From positions 1-55,553 of the forward strand of contig JANWHW010000003.1 of the NCBI GenBank assembly GCA_025450195.1: a stretch of 55,553 bases of DNA, read 5' to 3'. Under the pieces are notes generated by a model, which was given only the letters and a program-made list of their open reading frames with translations, was not told the DNA's origin and made no database searches. Positions 8,543 to 16,382 of this stretch are shown here, in pieces. The first letter of the stretch is position 1. Each line of letters begins with the position of its first letter. This stretch comes from Solirubrobacterales bacterium. GTDB taxonomy: Bacteria; Actinomycetota; Thermoleophilia; Solirubrobacterales; 70-9. A program made the position numbers and the translations under genes.

Positions 8543-9405
8543 AGCGCCTAAAGGGACCAGAGCTGAAGCTGTCGGAGCTGAAGGTGCCACCTTTCCTCAC
8601 CGACCTTTACTGGGACCTGCGCGATCGGCGCCTGCTGCCGCTGGTGGCGCTCGTCGCCGTCGCCATCGTGGCGGTGCCGTTCCTGCTTGGAGGCGGTTCG
8701 GACAAGAGCCCCGCGCCCGCCCCGCCGCCGGTTGCGGTCATCTCGGGCGCAGCGGGTACGGATGCGCCCCACCTCACGGTCGTCCAGGCCAAGCCGGGGC
8801 TTCGCGATTACCGCAAGCGGCTCGCCAGCCGCCAGCCGACCGACCCCTTCGAACAGCGTTTTACCGCTCCGCAGGTGAAGGGGGCGGAGCTGGGGGGCGA
8901 ACTCGAATCGACAACGAGCTCGACGACCTCGACCAGCACGACCGAAACGACCAAGACCAGCGACGACACGAAGACGACCACGGTCACCACCGAGACGACG
9001 GACGAGTCGAAGGGCGGCGGCGCCAGCCCGGACTCGCAGCTGACTCTCTTCGCCTTCGCGATCGATGTGAAGATCACTCGAATCGATGGCGGGGGGGATG
9101 GCTCCAAGCCGAAGTCCGATTCGAGCACGAGGCATCGTGTGATGCCGACGACCCCGCTGCCGGGGGAGAAGGCGCCCGTCGTCACCTACATGGGTGTCGG
9201 CAAGGGGGCGAAGAAAGCGCTGCTGATGGTCTCCAACAACGTCAAGTCGATCTTCGGCGATGCCCAGTGTCTCTCCGGGACGGACACCTGTCAGCTTCTC
9301 GAAGTCGAACCCGGCTTCCCCGAGACCTTCTTCTACGGCGACAACGGTGTCCGCTACAAGATCAACGTGCTCAAGATCACAGCCGTGCCGACCGGGCACA
9401 CCTGA
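8539..9405 (+). CDS. Bitopic protein of the PilMNO operon, position of PilP
   Basis: This 288-aa protein is not recognised by clear motifs. It has a cytoplasmic N-terminal segment of about 40 residues, one transmembrane helix (LPLVALVAVAIVAVPFLLGG), a Pro-rich stretch, a segment 'RLASRQPTDPFEQRF', then a Thr/Ser-rich linker of about 40 residues (about 130-165) and a C-terminal beta-rich domain ending near residue 288. It overlaps pilO by 4 bp and ends the pilus operon. In Gram-negative bacteria the gene after pilO is pilP, a lipoprotein with a similar linker and a small beta domain; no lipobox is visible here. A PilP-like role without a secretin partner is an inference. Confidence 0.6.
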   Translation: MKRLKGPELKLSELKVPPFLTDLYWDLRDRRLLPLVALVAVAIVAVPFLLGGGSDKSPAPAPPPVAVISGAAGTDAPHLTVVQAKPGLRDYRKRLASRQPTDPFEQRFTAPQVKGAELGGELESTTSSTTSTSTTETTKTSDDTKTTTVTTETTDESKGGGASPDSQLTLFAFAIDVKITRIDGGGDGSKPKSDSSTRHRVMPTTPLPGEKAPVVTYMGVGKGAKKALLMVSNNVKSIFGDAQCLSGTDTCQLLEVEPGFPETFFYGDNGVRYKINVLKITAVPTGHT

Positions 9406-9424
9406 TCCGCGCAGTAGCGCAAAA

Positions 9425-9462
9425 CTTCAGTAAGTGAAGCGATATCGCTACACTCGCTGAAG
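9425..9462. promoter_or_regulatory. 38-bp near-perfect palindrome before HxlR gene
   Basis: The two 19-bp halves are complementary except at three positions per arm: CTTCAGtaAGTGaAGCGAT and its mirror. The centre is GCGATATCGC (9439-9448). It ends 33 bp before the HxlR start at 9496 and lies downstream of the pilus operon stop. Symmetry, length and position suggest an autoregulatory operator for the winged-helix dimer; it could also act as a weak terminator for the pilus operon. Confidence 0.6.
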
Positions 9463-9495
9463 CGAGGCAATCGACACAACCGCCTCGTCCTTTCG

Positions 9496-9840
9496 ATGAG
9501 TGCCATATCTAACGCCCGATGTCCTGTCTGCCGCACGGCTGAAGTCGTTTGCGGCAAGTGGACGCTCCTCGTCATCCGCGACCTCGCCGAGGGCCGCAGC
9601 CGTTTCTGCGAGCTGGAGCGCTCGCTAGAGGGGATCAGCCCACGAACCCTGTCGCTGCGCCTGCGCGCCCTTGAAGAGGAGGGCATAGTCGAGCGCCGCA
9701 CCTTTCCGGAGGTGCCGCCTCGGGTTGAGTACGCGCTCACCGAGAAGGGCACGGCATTGCTGCCGCTCGTCGAGGACATGCGGCGCTACGGCAAGCGCTG
9801 GCTCTCCAGCGAGACCGAGCGCCAGCCCACCGCTGCCTAA
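9496..9840 (+). CDS. HxlR-family winged-helix regulator
   Basis: A 114-aa DNA-binding protein. The family pattern is clear: N-terminal Cys (CPVC), 'GKWTLLVIRDLAEG', 'RFCELERSLEGISPRTLSLRLRALEEEG' as the recognition helix region, and 'YALTEKGTALLPLVEDM'. Members are dimeric repressors or activators, often sensing thiol stress or reactive electrophiles through the N-terminal Cys; a second Cys pair (CRTAEVVC) is present here. It stands alone between the pilus operon and a large orphan gene, with a 38-bp palindrome just upstream. Its target is unknown; autoregulation is the simplest reading. Confidence 0.9.
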   Translation: MSAISNARCPVCRTAEVVCGKWTLLVIRDLAEGRSRFCELERSLEGISPRTLSLRLRALEEEGIVERRTFPEVPPRVEYALTEKGTALLPLVEDMRRYGKRWLSSETERQPTAA

Positions 9841-9920
9841 GAACCTGTTCTAAACGCCGGGCGGCTCGCTCTGTCTAGATCAAACGTCCAGTTTGCACCG
9901 CGTTTTGCAAGGCATGGTGC

Positions 9921-11561
9921 ATGCGCAGGAGGCCTAGTCACTGGACGGAAGCCTGTGGGGTGCGCGATCCACTCCTGAACGAGGCTTTGAAGCGACTGGC
10001 GGGCGAGGCGGCGACCCGTCTCAGCACATTGGTTGCCAGTGGCGACCAGATTCCCTTTGACGTTTCCGAGCAGCCTGGTCCCGACTCGCTCTTCCACAGC
10101 TATGTGCCCCTGACCGCGCAATACGTCTATGAGCGGGAGGGTGAGTTGCGGGCGCTCCCGGCGTTCGAGCAGGCTCGCGAGGCCGTCGAGATGGCGGGAG
10201 TGGCGGCGCCCTACCTTGAGGAGCACGGGGAGCCGGTGCCGGCTGTGGGTGGAGAGCGCGCCGCTCGGATGCTGGTGACCTTCATTGCCCAGCTTTGGGA
10301 CGGCTGTGCGGAGTTTTCTCTCGATCACGCGCGACTTCAGAGCGCTCTCGCCGTGCTCGATGCCGAGGTCTGCGACATCGACGAGGCCGACGTGTTGGTC
10401 GCCCCGCTGGTTGGCCTGCAGATGTCGCTTGCCCGTTTGATGCTTCCCCGGGCGATTCAGGTGGTTCGCGCCGACACCTTCGAGGCTCCGATTGAGGCTA
10501 TGCGCAGTGAGGGCATGGGCAGGGAAGCCTGGCAGCCTCAGTTTTTGGCCATTGCCGAGCAGGATGGCGGCCCCGAGAGCGGCGAGGCCGCTCTGCGCCA
10601 GCTTCAGGACCTGATCAGTGTGATGAGGATGTTCAAGCGTGGTGGGATTGCGCTTGGACCCTACGCCTTTGCCCCAACCGGCGAGGGACGCTGGCGCCGT
10701 ATCGCTACGGGAGCCGCCGGAGTGCGCGCGGGTGGCTACCGGCTGAACGCCGAGGAGGCAGAGCAGTTGGCTGACTTTGCCAGCACGCTCGAGGCTCTCC
10801 CAGACCCGCATGGATCGCTCGCCTGGGCGGTAAATCGTTTCGAGTTGGGATGCGAGCGCGAAACCGCGCTGCGGGGCCTAAGCGACCATCTGCTGGCTCT
10901 GCGTGCGGTGCTCAACGGCCAAGGCCCCGTGGGCGCTTCGCTGCCTATGCGTGCGGCCGCATTGATCGCCAACGAGTCCGTCGATCGAATTGGCGCAAGC
11001 GAGCGCGTCGAAAAGGCGCTGGAGCTCGAGCTCGCTGTGATGAGCGGCGCCGAGCCGGCGGGGAGTACCGGGCTTGCCCTGTGGGTTGAGGACAGTCTTC
11101 GCAGTGTGCTTCGAGAGGCGACGCTCGGCGAGCTTGGCGAGGACCTTGGAACAGCGGCTGAGGAGACCCTCATCGCGGCCGGTCTGGATGCAGGCGACGC
11201 GGCGATCGTGGGTGCGACTTCAGAGTGGGAGACACCCGAAACGACTGGAGAGGTGGAGGTAACCGTGGCGCAACCGTACGAAGACCGAGAGGCCGAAATC
11301 CGCCAGCACGACGATCAGGAGACCCGCATCCTCGAGCCGATCCCGGTTGCAGACGAGATTCGGATCACGGCGACTCCCTGGCTCGACGAGATCGAGATCG
11401 AGGAGGACGCCGGCACCCTGGAGTGGCCCGCGGGCGGCAGCGGTGTTGAGCACCGCGAGCGGATCGACACGCCCCGCGTCCGGCACCTTTTCCCGGTGCC
11501 TGAGGACGCCGACTGGGAGGTCCGCGAGCTCAACTACGACCACTACCGTCACGCTGGCTGA
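9921..11561 (+). CDS. Orphan protein with possible HEPN-like segment
   Basis: I do not recognise this 546-aa protein. It is soluble-looking, acidic and alpha-helical through about residue 430, without signal peptide. The stretch at about 300-355 (AVNRFELGCERETALRG, then DHLLALRAVLN and LPMRAAALIA) resembles the Apea-like HEPN pattern in which an Arg-containing helix pair follows 'RF..a..r....d.l.dl..alE'. The last 110 residues are very acidic and end in a Tyr/His-rich tail. The ATG at 9921 has a weak ribosome site; GTG at 9960 would also give a plausible N-terminus (MRDPLLNEAL). It is convergent with the Get3-like genes and separated from them by a repeat. Function unknown. Confidence 0.6.
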   Translation: MRRRPSHWTEACGVRDPLLNEALKRLAGEAATRLSTLVASGDQIPFDVSEQPGPDSLFHSYVPLTAQYVYEREGELRALPAFEQAREAVEMAGVAAPYLEEHGEPVPAVGGERAARMLVTFIAQLWDGCAEFSLDHARLQSALAVLDAEVCDIDEADVLVAPLVGLQMSLARLMLPRAIQVVRADTFEAPIEAMRSEGMGREAWQPQFLAIAEQDGGPESGEAALRQLQDLISVMRMFKRGGIALGPYAFAPTGEGRWRRIATGAAGVRAGGYRLNAEEAEQLADFASTLEALPDPHGSLAWAVNRFELGCERETALRGLSDHLLALRAVLNGQGPVGASLPMRAAALIANESVDRIGASERVEKALELELAVMSGAEPAGSTGLALWVEDSLRSVLREATLGELGEDLGTAAEETLIAAGLDAGDAAIVGATSEWETPETTGEVEVTVAQPYEDREAEIRQHDDQETRILEPIPVADEIRITATPWLDEIEIEEDAGTLEWPAGGSGVEHRERIDTPRVRHLFPVPEDADWEVRELNYDHYRHAG

Positions 11562-11635
11562 CCGGCGCATATCGCCGTCCTCGGTCGCTCGCGTGCAGAG
11601 CACGCCACGCTCCCTGTGTCCTTGATCTGCTTGGT
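11561..11635. repeat. Dispersed repeat family C, short copy
   Basis: This 75-bp segment fills the gap between two convergent genes. It shares ACCGGCGCAT, GTCCTCGGTCGCTCG, CGCTCCC and CTGCTTGGT, in the same order, with the segment at 33352-33449. Between the conserved blocks is a perfect hairpin GCGTGC-aga-GCACGC (11591-11605) that is replaced by a different hairpin in the other copy. The last base overlaps the stop codon of the minus-strand gene. Confidence 0.6.
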
Positions 11636-12792
11636 CAGCTGGCGCGACGGCCTGCCGCGAGTTCGATTCTCTCCTCTGAGGTGGCGAACAGGTAGCGGTT
11701 GATCTCGCCCAGGCCGCCGAGGTCGTGAACGTCCTCATCGAGGTAGGGGATGCGAATCACCGCCTGCGCTCGCAGCTCGGCGGTCAGGCGCTCGATGTTG
11801 CCGGCGTCTCGCTCGGCAAGGGCTTGGTAGTCGTTGAAGTTGTCGACGACGCGTTGGGCAAGGCCCTCGTCGCCGAGGCGCTCGGCCAGAGTGCTGGGAA
11901 GGTCGGCGCCGTCGCCGCGCAGTCGCTCGGCCGGGTAGTGGACCTTGTTGACGATGACGCCGCCGAACGGCAGTTTCGCCTCGACGAGCTTGCGATGGAA
12001 GTAGACGGCTTCCTCGATTGGCTCGCCCTGTGGGCCGCAGACGACCAGAAAGCAGGTGCGGCGGTCGGCGAGCAGGCTGTTGACCCTCTTTGCGCGGGCC
12101 TGGAATCCATCCACCATGCCGCTGAAGGCATTGAAGAACTCAGCCAGGTCGGCGATTAGATCGAACCCGACGATTCTCTTCAGCACTGACAGGGCCACCG
12201 TCGCGCCGCGGCCGGCGACTCGCGCAGCCAGCCCTGTCGGGCGTATGAAGGCACCCAGCGAGCGGCCCTCGATGAACTGCGTGAGGCGTTTTGGGGCGTC
12301 TAGGAAGTCGAGTGCGTTGCGGGTGGGCGGCGTATCGAGGACGAGCAGGTCGAAGCGACCTTCGGTGTGCAGCTCGAACAGCTTCTCCATCGCCATGTAC
12401 TCCTGCGAGCCGGCCAGGGCGTTGGAGATCTGCTGATAGATCCGATTGTCGAGGACCCGGTCACGGGACTCCTCGTCGGGGGCCTGGCGGGCGACCAGTT
12501 CGTCGAAGGTCGCCTTGGCATCCAGCATCATCGCCCACAGCTCGCCCTTCATCTCGATTCCGTGGCGCTCGAACAGCTTCGGGTCAACCTGCTTTGCCTC
12601 GTTGCCCAGCTCGGCCAGGCCCAGCGAGTCGGCGAGGCGTTTCGCCGGATCGATCGTCAACACGCAGACGCTGAGGCCTTGGGCGGCCATCCCGGCGGCA
12701 ATTGCAGCGGAGGTTGTGGTCTTGCCGACTCCGCCCGAGCCCGCGCAGATGCAGATGCCCTTGCCGTCGAGGATCTGATCGATCGAGGGCAT
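11635..12792 (-). CDS. Get3/ArsA-like ATPase, larger partner (Rv3680-like)
   Basis: A soluble P-loop ATPase of 385 aa of the ArsA/Get3 family. The deviant Walker A motif is 'AGSGGVGKTTTSAAIA', followed by 'VLTIDPAKRLADSLG', the typical ArsA segment, and 'LLVLDTPPTRNALDFLD' as switch region. Length and arrangement match mycobacterial Rv3680, which works with its neighbour Rv3679 as a two-subunit Get3-like ATPase. No metal-binding Cys trio of arsenite pumps is visible, so arsenite transport is unlikely. It overlaps the upstream partner gene by 1 bp, so the two are one operon. Substrate in this organism is unknown. Confidence 0.88.
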   Translation of the reverse strand: MPSIDQILDGKGICICAGSGGVGKTTTSAAIAAGMAAQGLSVCVLTIDPAKRLADSLGLAELGNEAKQVDPKLFERHGIEMKGELWAMMLDAKATFDELVARQAPDEESRDRVLDNRIYQQISNALAGSQEYMAMEKLFELHTEGRFDLLVLDTPPTRNALDFLDAPKRLTQFIEGRSLGAFIRPTGLAARVAGRGATVALSVLKRIVGFDLIADLAEFFNAFSGMVDGFQARAKRVNSLLADRRTCFLVVCGPQGEPIEEAVYFHRKLVEAKLPFGGVIVNKVHYPAERLRGDGADLPSTLAERLGDEGLAQRVVDNFNDYQALAERDAGNIERLTAELRAQAVIRIPYLDEDVHDLGGLGEINRYLFATSEERIELAAGRRAS

Positions 12793-13778
12793 CAGTGCAA
12801 CCTCTTGGCAAGCTGGCGCGCGGCCTCCACACCGAGCTCGGGCTCGAAGAGGAAGGGAAGCGTCTTGACAGGAGCTTCGACACGGCGACGCAGCCGAGAC
12901 AGCTGGGCACGCTGCGACCGCGCCCGACTGTGCTCCGAGAGGCCCGCCCGCGCCGCCGATCGCGCCAGGCCGTTCTCGCTCTCAGTGAGCTTGGCGAGCT
13001 GCTCGGCCTCCTGCTTGGAGAAGCGCTCCGGGTAGAGCCCGTTCATATAAACGCGGTCGACGGCGACACCTACCTCGGAACGCAGGTCGTGCTCCAGTGC
13101 CGCGGACTCATTGACCGGCATCTCCTCAGGTAGGCAGACGATCGCCGTTCCGGTGTGCTCCTGATCGGTGATCAAGCGATCGAGCTGCTGCGCCTGGGAG
13201 TGGATCGGCCCAACCCGGGCGATTGCGGCAAAGGTTCGGGGGGTCTGAAGGAAGCCGATCCCGTGGCCGGTTGCGGGGGCGTCGACGATCACCAGGTCGT
13301 ACTTGCGACCGGCCTTGACCTTGCGATCGAGTTGAGCCAGCTCCCAGATCTTGCCGATCGTGACCAGCTCCTTGAGGCCGGGGGTGGCGGCCGCCAGATA
13401 CGTGAAGATGCGGCTGCGAAAGAGCAGGTCGCGCATTGCGCGGACCTTGAGCTGGAGTAGGACGTACTCGCGCATCGACTCATCCGGGTCGATCGAGATC
13501 GACCACAGGTTCTCGGCCATCTCCACCTCGTGGAAGCCGACCTCGCTGTGGTCGAAGATATGGGAGGCGTTTTCCTGCGAGGAGACCTCGCAGACGATCG
13601 TCCGCTTGCCTTCGCCGGCGGCGCGCAATCCCAGCGCGACCGCGACGGTGGTCTTGCCGACGCCCCCCTTGCCGGTCACGAAGACCAACCGCTTGTCTAG
13701 AAGCTCTGGGATCGGGCAATTCCTAGCAATTTCGAGAGGCGGCAGGAAAACCGAGCGGTCGTGCGAATACCCGCGCAA
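12792..13778 (-). CDS. Get3/ArsA-like ATPase, smaller partner (Rv3679-like)
   Basis: The second ATPase of the pair, up to 328 aa. Motifs are 'RLVFVTGKGGVGKTTVAVALG' in its Walker A region, 'TIVCEVSSQENASHIF' and 'LVIVDAPATGHGIGFLQTP', as in Rv3679. The frame opens with a TTG at 13778 that shares a base with the start of the divergent ParA gene; an internal start closer to 'RLVFVTGKGG' is possible because the first 25 residues look unlike the family. The pair is divergent from ParA-FtsZ with no spacer, so promoters must lie within coding DNA if the far start is used. It probably forms a heterodimer with the following gene product. Confidence 0.85.
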   Translation of the reverse strand: MRGYSHDRSVFLPPLEIARNCPIPELLDKRLVFVTGKGGVGKTTVAVALGLRAAGEGKRTIVCEVSSQENASHIFDHSEVGFHEVEMAENLWSISIDPDESMREYVLLQLKVRAMRDLLFRSRIFTYLAAATPGLKELVTIGKIWELAQLDRKVKAGRKYDLVIVDAPATGHGIGFLQTPRTFAAIARVGPIHSQAQQLDRLITDQEHTGTAIVCLPEEMPVNESAALEHDLRSEVGVAVDRVYMNGLYPERFSKQEAEQLAKLTESENGLARSAARAGLSEHSRARSQRAQLSRLRRRVEAPVKTLPFLFEPELGVEAARQLAKRLH

Positions 13779-14875
13779 TGGGATTCCTCAGTCGCAAGCC
13801 GAAATCCGCGTCCGTCGAGGTGGATGACACGCATCCGATCGTCGAGGAGCTGAAGCGCATGGAGGAGGCCGTGCCTGAGCGCCCGGCGCCCGCGCAGGGC
13901 TCTCAGAATCCGGCCCCCGCGCCGGCAGATCCTGTCTCCATGCCACTGACGGACGAAGTCTCCACCGAGACTGTCGAAAAGACTCTTCCGGTCACCAAGA
14001 CCGAAGACGCGGAGAAAGTCGATGAGGAGTCGGGGCGGATGAAGGCGAGTGAGCTGATTGCGCCCGTACGACACGAGGCCACCGAGGAGGTCCTCGAGTC
14101 CGAGCCAGCGGTGAAGCACGCCGAGGTGATTGCTTTCGCCAACCAGAAGGGCGGGGTCGCGAAGACGACTACGACGCTCAACCTCGCCGTCGCCTTCGCC
14201 GAGTCGGGCTACCGCGTCCTCTGTATAGACCTCGACCCCCAGGGGAACCTGACGATGAGTCAGGGGATCGATCCCGACAAGGTCGAGAAAAGCCTCTATG
14301 ACGTGCTCGTCAACGACATGCCGATCAGCGAGATCATCCAGCACCGCGAGATCGACATCGCGGTCGCTTCTATCGATCTGGCTGGGGCCGAGATCGCGAT
14401 GAGCACGAAGATTGGGCGGGAGCGCTCGCTGGAGAAGGCCTTGAAGGAGGTCTCCGGCGACTACGACTTCGTTTGCATCGATACGCCGCCCAGCCTTGGG
14501 CTGCTGACGATCAACGCGCTGACCGCGGCGACCAAGGTGATCGTCCCCGTGCAGTGCGAGTATCTGTCGATGCGCGGGCTGGTCCAGCTCCAGAACACGC
14601 TGAAGATGATCCAGGAGAACCTCAACCCCGCGGTCAAGATCGAGGGCATCCTGCCGACGATGCTCGACGCGCGCACGGTCCATGCCAAGGAGGCGGTGGA
14701 AATCCTCGAAGAGAATTTCGGGGACCTCGTCTTCAAGTCCCGAATTCGCAAGGCGATCAAGTTCGCCGAGGCGCCGGTGAAGGGCGCTAGCGTCCTGAAG
14801 TACGATTCCGGCAGCAGCGCCGCGAACTACTACCGGGAGCTGGCGAAGGAGGTATTGGCGAATGGCTCGTCGTAA
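13778..14875 (+). CDS. ParA/MipZ-like ATPase with long N-terminal extension
   Basis: A 365-aa deviant Walker A ATPase of the ParA family. The motif 'FANQKGGVAKTTTTLNLAVA' places the signature Lys near 124 and the P-loop Lys near 129; 'LCIDLDPQGNLT' and 'FVCIDTPPSLGLLT' are the other nucleotide motifs. The family acts in chromosome or division-site positioning. The first 115 residues are an unusual acidic, Pro-rich extension with a short predicted helix (PIVEELKRMEEAV). No parB neighbour is present. Instead it overlaps ftsZ by 14 bp, which suggests a role in Z-ring placement, as for MipZ; this is inference. A role as ordinary chromosomal Soj cannot be excluded. Confidence 0.85.
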   Translation: MGFLSRKPKSASVEVDDTHPIVEELKRMEEAVPERPAPAQGSQNPAPAPADPVSMPLTDEVSTETVEKTLPVTKTEDAEKVDEESGRMKASELIAPVRHEATEEVLESEPAVKHAEVIAFANQKGGVAKTTTTLNLAVAFAESGYRVLCIDLDPQGNLTMSQGIDPDKVEKSLYDVLVNDMPISEIIQHREIDIAVASIDLAGAEIAMSTKIGRERSLEKALKEVSGDYDFVCIDTPPSLGLLTINALTAATKVIVPVQCEYLSMRGLVQLQNTLKMIQENLNPAVKIEGILPTMLDARTVHAKEAVEILEENFGDLVFKSRIRKAIKFAEAPVKGASVLKYDSGSSAANYYRELAKEVLANGSS

Positions 14876-16370
14876 GCGAGCAAGTATGCGCGAGGGTCCC
14901 CTCGCCGATCTCTTCCGCTCCACTTCCGACGACGCCCCCGCCGATCCACCCGAGGCACCGCGCTACGGTCGCGAGGATCCCGTCGAGAGGCAGGCCGAAG
15001 AGGCCCAATCCGCGGGTCCTGTCGCCGCAGGGGATCCTCCCCCTGCGGTAGCTGAAGCTTCCTCGGGGGAGGCGTCCCCTGCGGCGCCACCCGCTCGAGA
15101 AGCGCCATCGCGGCACGCAGAGGATCCGGCCGAGCCGTCTTTCGAAAAGCAAGAAGAGTCTGCTGATGAGCCGTTTGAAACTTCCCGGGAGACGGCGCCT
15201 GAGCGGTTGAAAAGGGTTTTCTCGGAGGAGCCCAAGCCTCGTCATGAGGATCTGAACGTCAACACGCCTCGCTACGGGCGGGAGGACCCCCAGTACGAGC
15301 CTCCCGGCAGTGGCCAACCCCATCAGCCCGTCATCCGCGTCATTGGCGTGGGCGGTGCGGGTGTGAATGCCGTCAATCGCATGGTCGACGCGCACATACC
15401 CGGCGTCGAGTTCATGGCCGTCAACACCGATCTTCAGTCGCTGCAGCTGTGCGTCGCCGATGTCACGGTCCACATCGGTGACAGCCATACCCGTGGACTG
15501 GGCGCTGGGGCCGATCCGGACCTCGGCCACCGTTCCGCATTCGAGGAGCAGGACAAGATCAAGCGCCTGCTGAAGGGCTCGGACATGGTCTTCGTCGCCG
15601 CGGGTGCCGGTGGAGGCACCGGTACAGGTGCCGCACCGGTGATTGCCCGCCTGGCGCGCGAGGTTGGCGCCCTGACGGTGGGGATTGTCACCAAGCCCTT
15701 CAGCTTCGAGGGCTCGCGGCGCGGCAACCAGGCCAACAAGGGGATTGAAGAACTGGCGGCTGAGGTTGACACGCTTATCGTCGTGCCCAACGATCGGTTG
15801 CTCGAGGTGCTCGATCAGCAGACCTCGATGGTCGAGGCCTTCCAGGTCGCCGACGATGTCCTGCGCCAGGGCGTGCAGGGGATCTCCGATCTGGTCACGC
15901 TCCCGGCCCTGATCAACCTCGATTTCGCCGATGTGCGGTCAATCATGTCCGAGGCTGGCCGAGCGCTGCTTGGGATCGGCATGGGGACCGGCGAGGGACG
16001 TGCTCTGCTGGCCGCCGAGAAAGCGATCTCCTCGCCTCTGCTGGAGACCTCCATGAAAGGGGCCCGCTCGATCCTGCTTTCCATCACCGGCGGCTCCGAC
16101 CTCTCGCTGGTTGAAATCAGCGAGGCGGCAAAGCTGGTCGGGGAAGCGGCCCATCCGGACGCGAACATCATCTTCGGCGCCAACATCGACGAGGAGCTCA
16201 GCGAGCAGGTCTGGGTGACGGTTGTCGCGACCCGCTTCGACGGCCGTCCGCCTCCATCTCGTGCTGTCGAGCCGACGATTCGCCGCACCAAGGACGCGGG
16301 CCGCCCGGCACGCTCCGATAAAGCGGGCGAGCTGAGCAGCCTCGACGTTCCCGAGTTCCTTCCGGGCTAG
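14862..16370 (+). CDS. ftsZ: Cell division GTPase FtsZ with about 155-residue N-terminal extension
   Basis: A tubulin-like GTPase of 502 aa that would polymerise into the division ring. The core starts near residue 156 with 'VIRVIGVGGAGVNAVNRMV', has the tubulin signature 'GAGGGTGTGAAPVIA', the catalytic T7 loop 'NLDFADV', and ends with a peptide 'SLDVPEFLPG' like the conserved FtsZ tail. The extension is Pro/Ala/Glu-rich and likely disordered; it has 'PRYGREDP' twice (33-40 and 136-143) and a segment (51-78) encoded by a dispersed hairpin repeat. The usual disordered linker near the C-terminus is short, about 45 residues. A Met at residue 9 is an alternative start. It may be the only FtsZ or a second paralogue. 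Confidence 0.93.
   Translation: MARRKRASMREGPLADLFRSTSDDAPADPPEAPRYGREDPVERQAEEAQSAGPVAAGDPPPAVAEASSGEASPAAPPAREAPSRHAEDPAEPSFEKQEESADEPFETSRETAPERLKRVFSEEPKPRHEDLNVNTPRYGREDPQYEPPGSGQPHQPVIRVIGVGGAGVNAVNRMVDAHIPGVEFMAVNTDLQSLQLCVADVTVHIGDSHTRGLGAGADPDLGHRSAFEEQDKIKRLLKGSDMVFVAAGAGGGTGTGAAPVIARLAREVGALTVGIVTKPFSFEGSRRGNQANKGIEELAAEVDTLIVVPNDRLLEVLDQQTSMVEAFQVADDVLRQGVQGISDLVTLPALINLDFADVRSIMSEAGRALLGIGMGTGEGRALLAAEKAISSPLLETSMKGARSILLSITGGSDLSLVEISEAAKLVGEAAHPDANIIFGANIDEELSEQVWVTVVATRFDGRPPPSRAVEPTIRRTKDAGRPARSDKAGELSSLDVPEFLPG
15012..15094 (+). repeat. Hairpin repeat family A, copy inside ftsZ
   Basis: This 83-bp unit starts GCGGGT and ends ACCCGC. It folds into a long hairpin: 6-bp outer stem, 12-bp stem CGCCGCAGGGGA/TCCCCTGCGGCG, 8-bp inner stem CCTCCCCC/GGGGGAGG, and an apical loop containing GGTAGCTGAAGCTTCCT. 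The same loop and stem layout occur at 26959-27044 (inverted) and 41509-41591, both between genes. Here it is translated in frame as Ala/Pro/Gly-rich residues 51-78 of FtsZ. Confidence 0.75.
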
Positions 16371-16382
16371 CCCAAGCGACCC

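Noticed and set aside
9838..9853. AGAACCTGTTCT as an SOS (LexA) box
   Set aside because: The actinobacterial LexA site has four bases between GAAC and GTTC; here there are two, and no repair gene follows.
11635..13778. Arsenic resistance function for the ArsA-like pair
   Set aside because: No arsenite-binding cysteine trio, no arsB/arsR neighbours, and the two lengths match the Rv3679/Rv3680 type instead.
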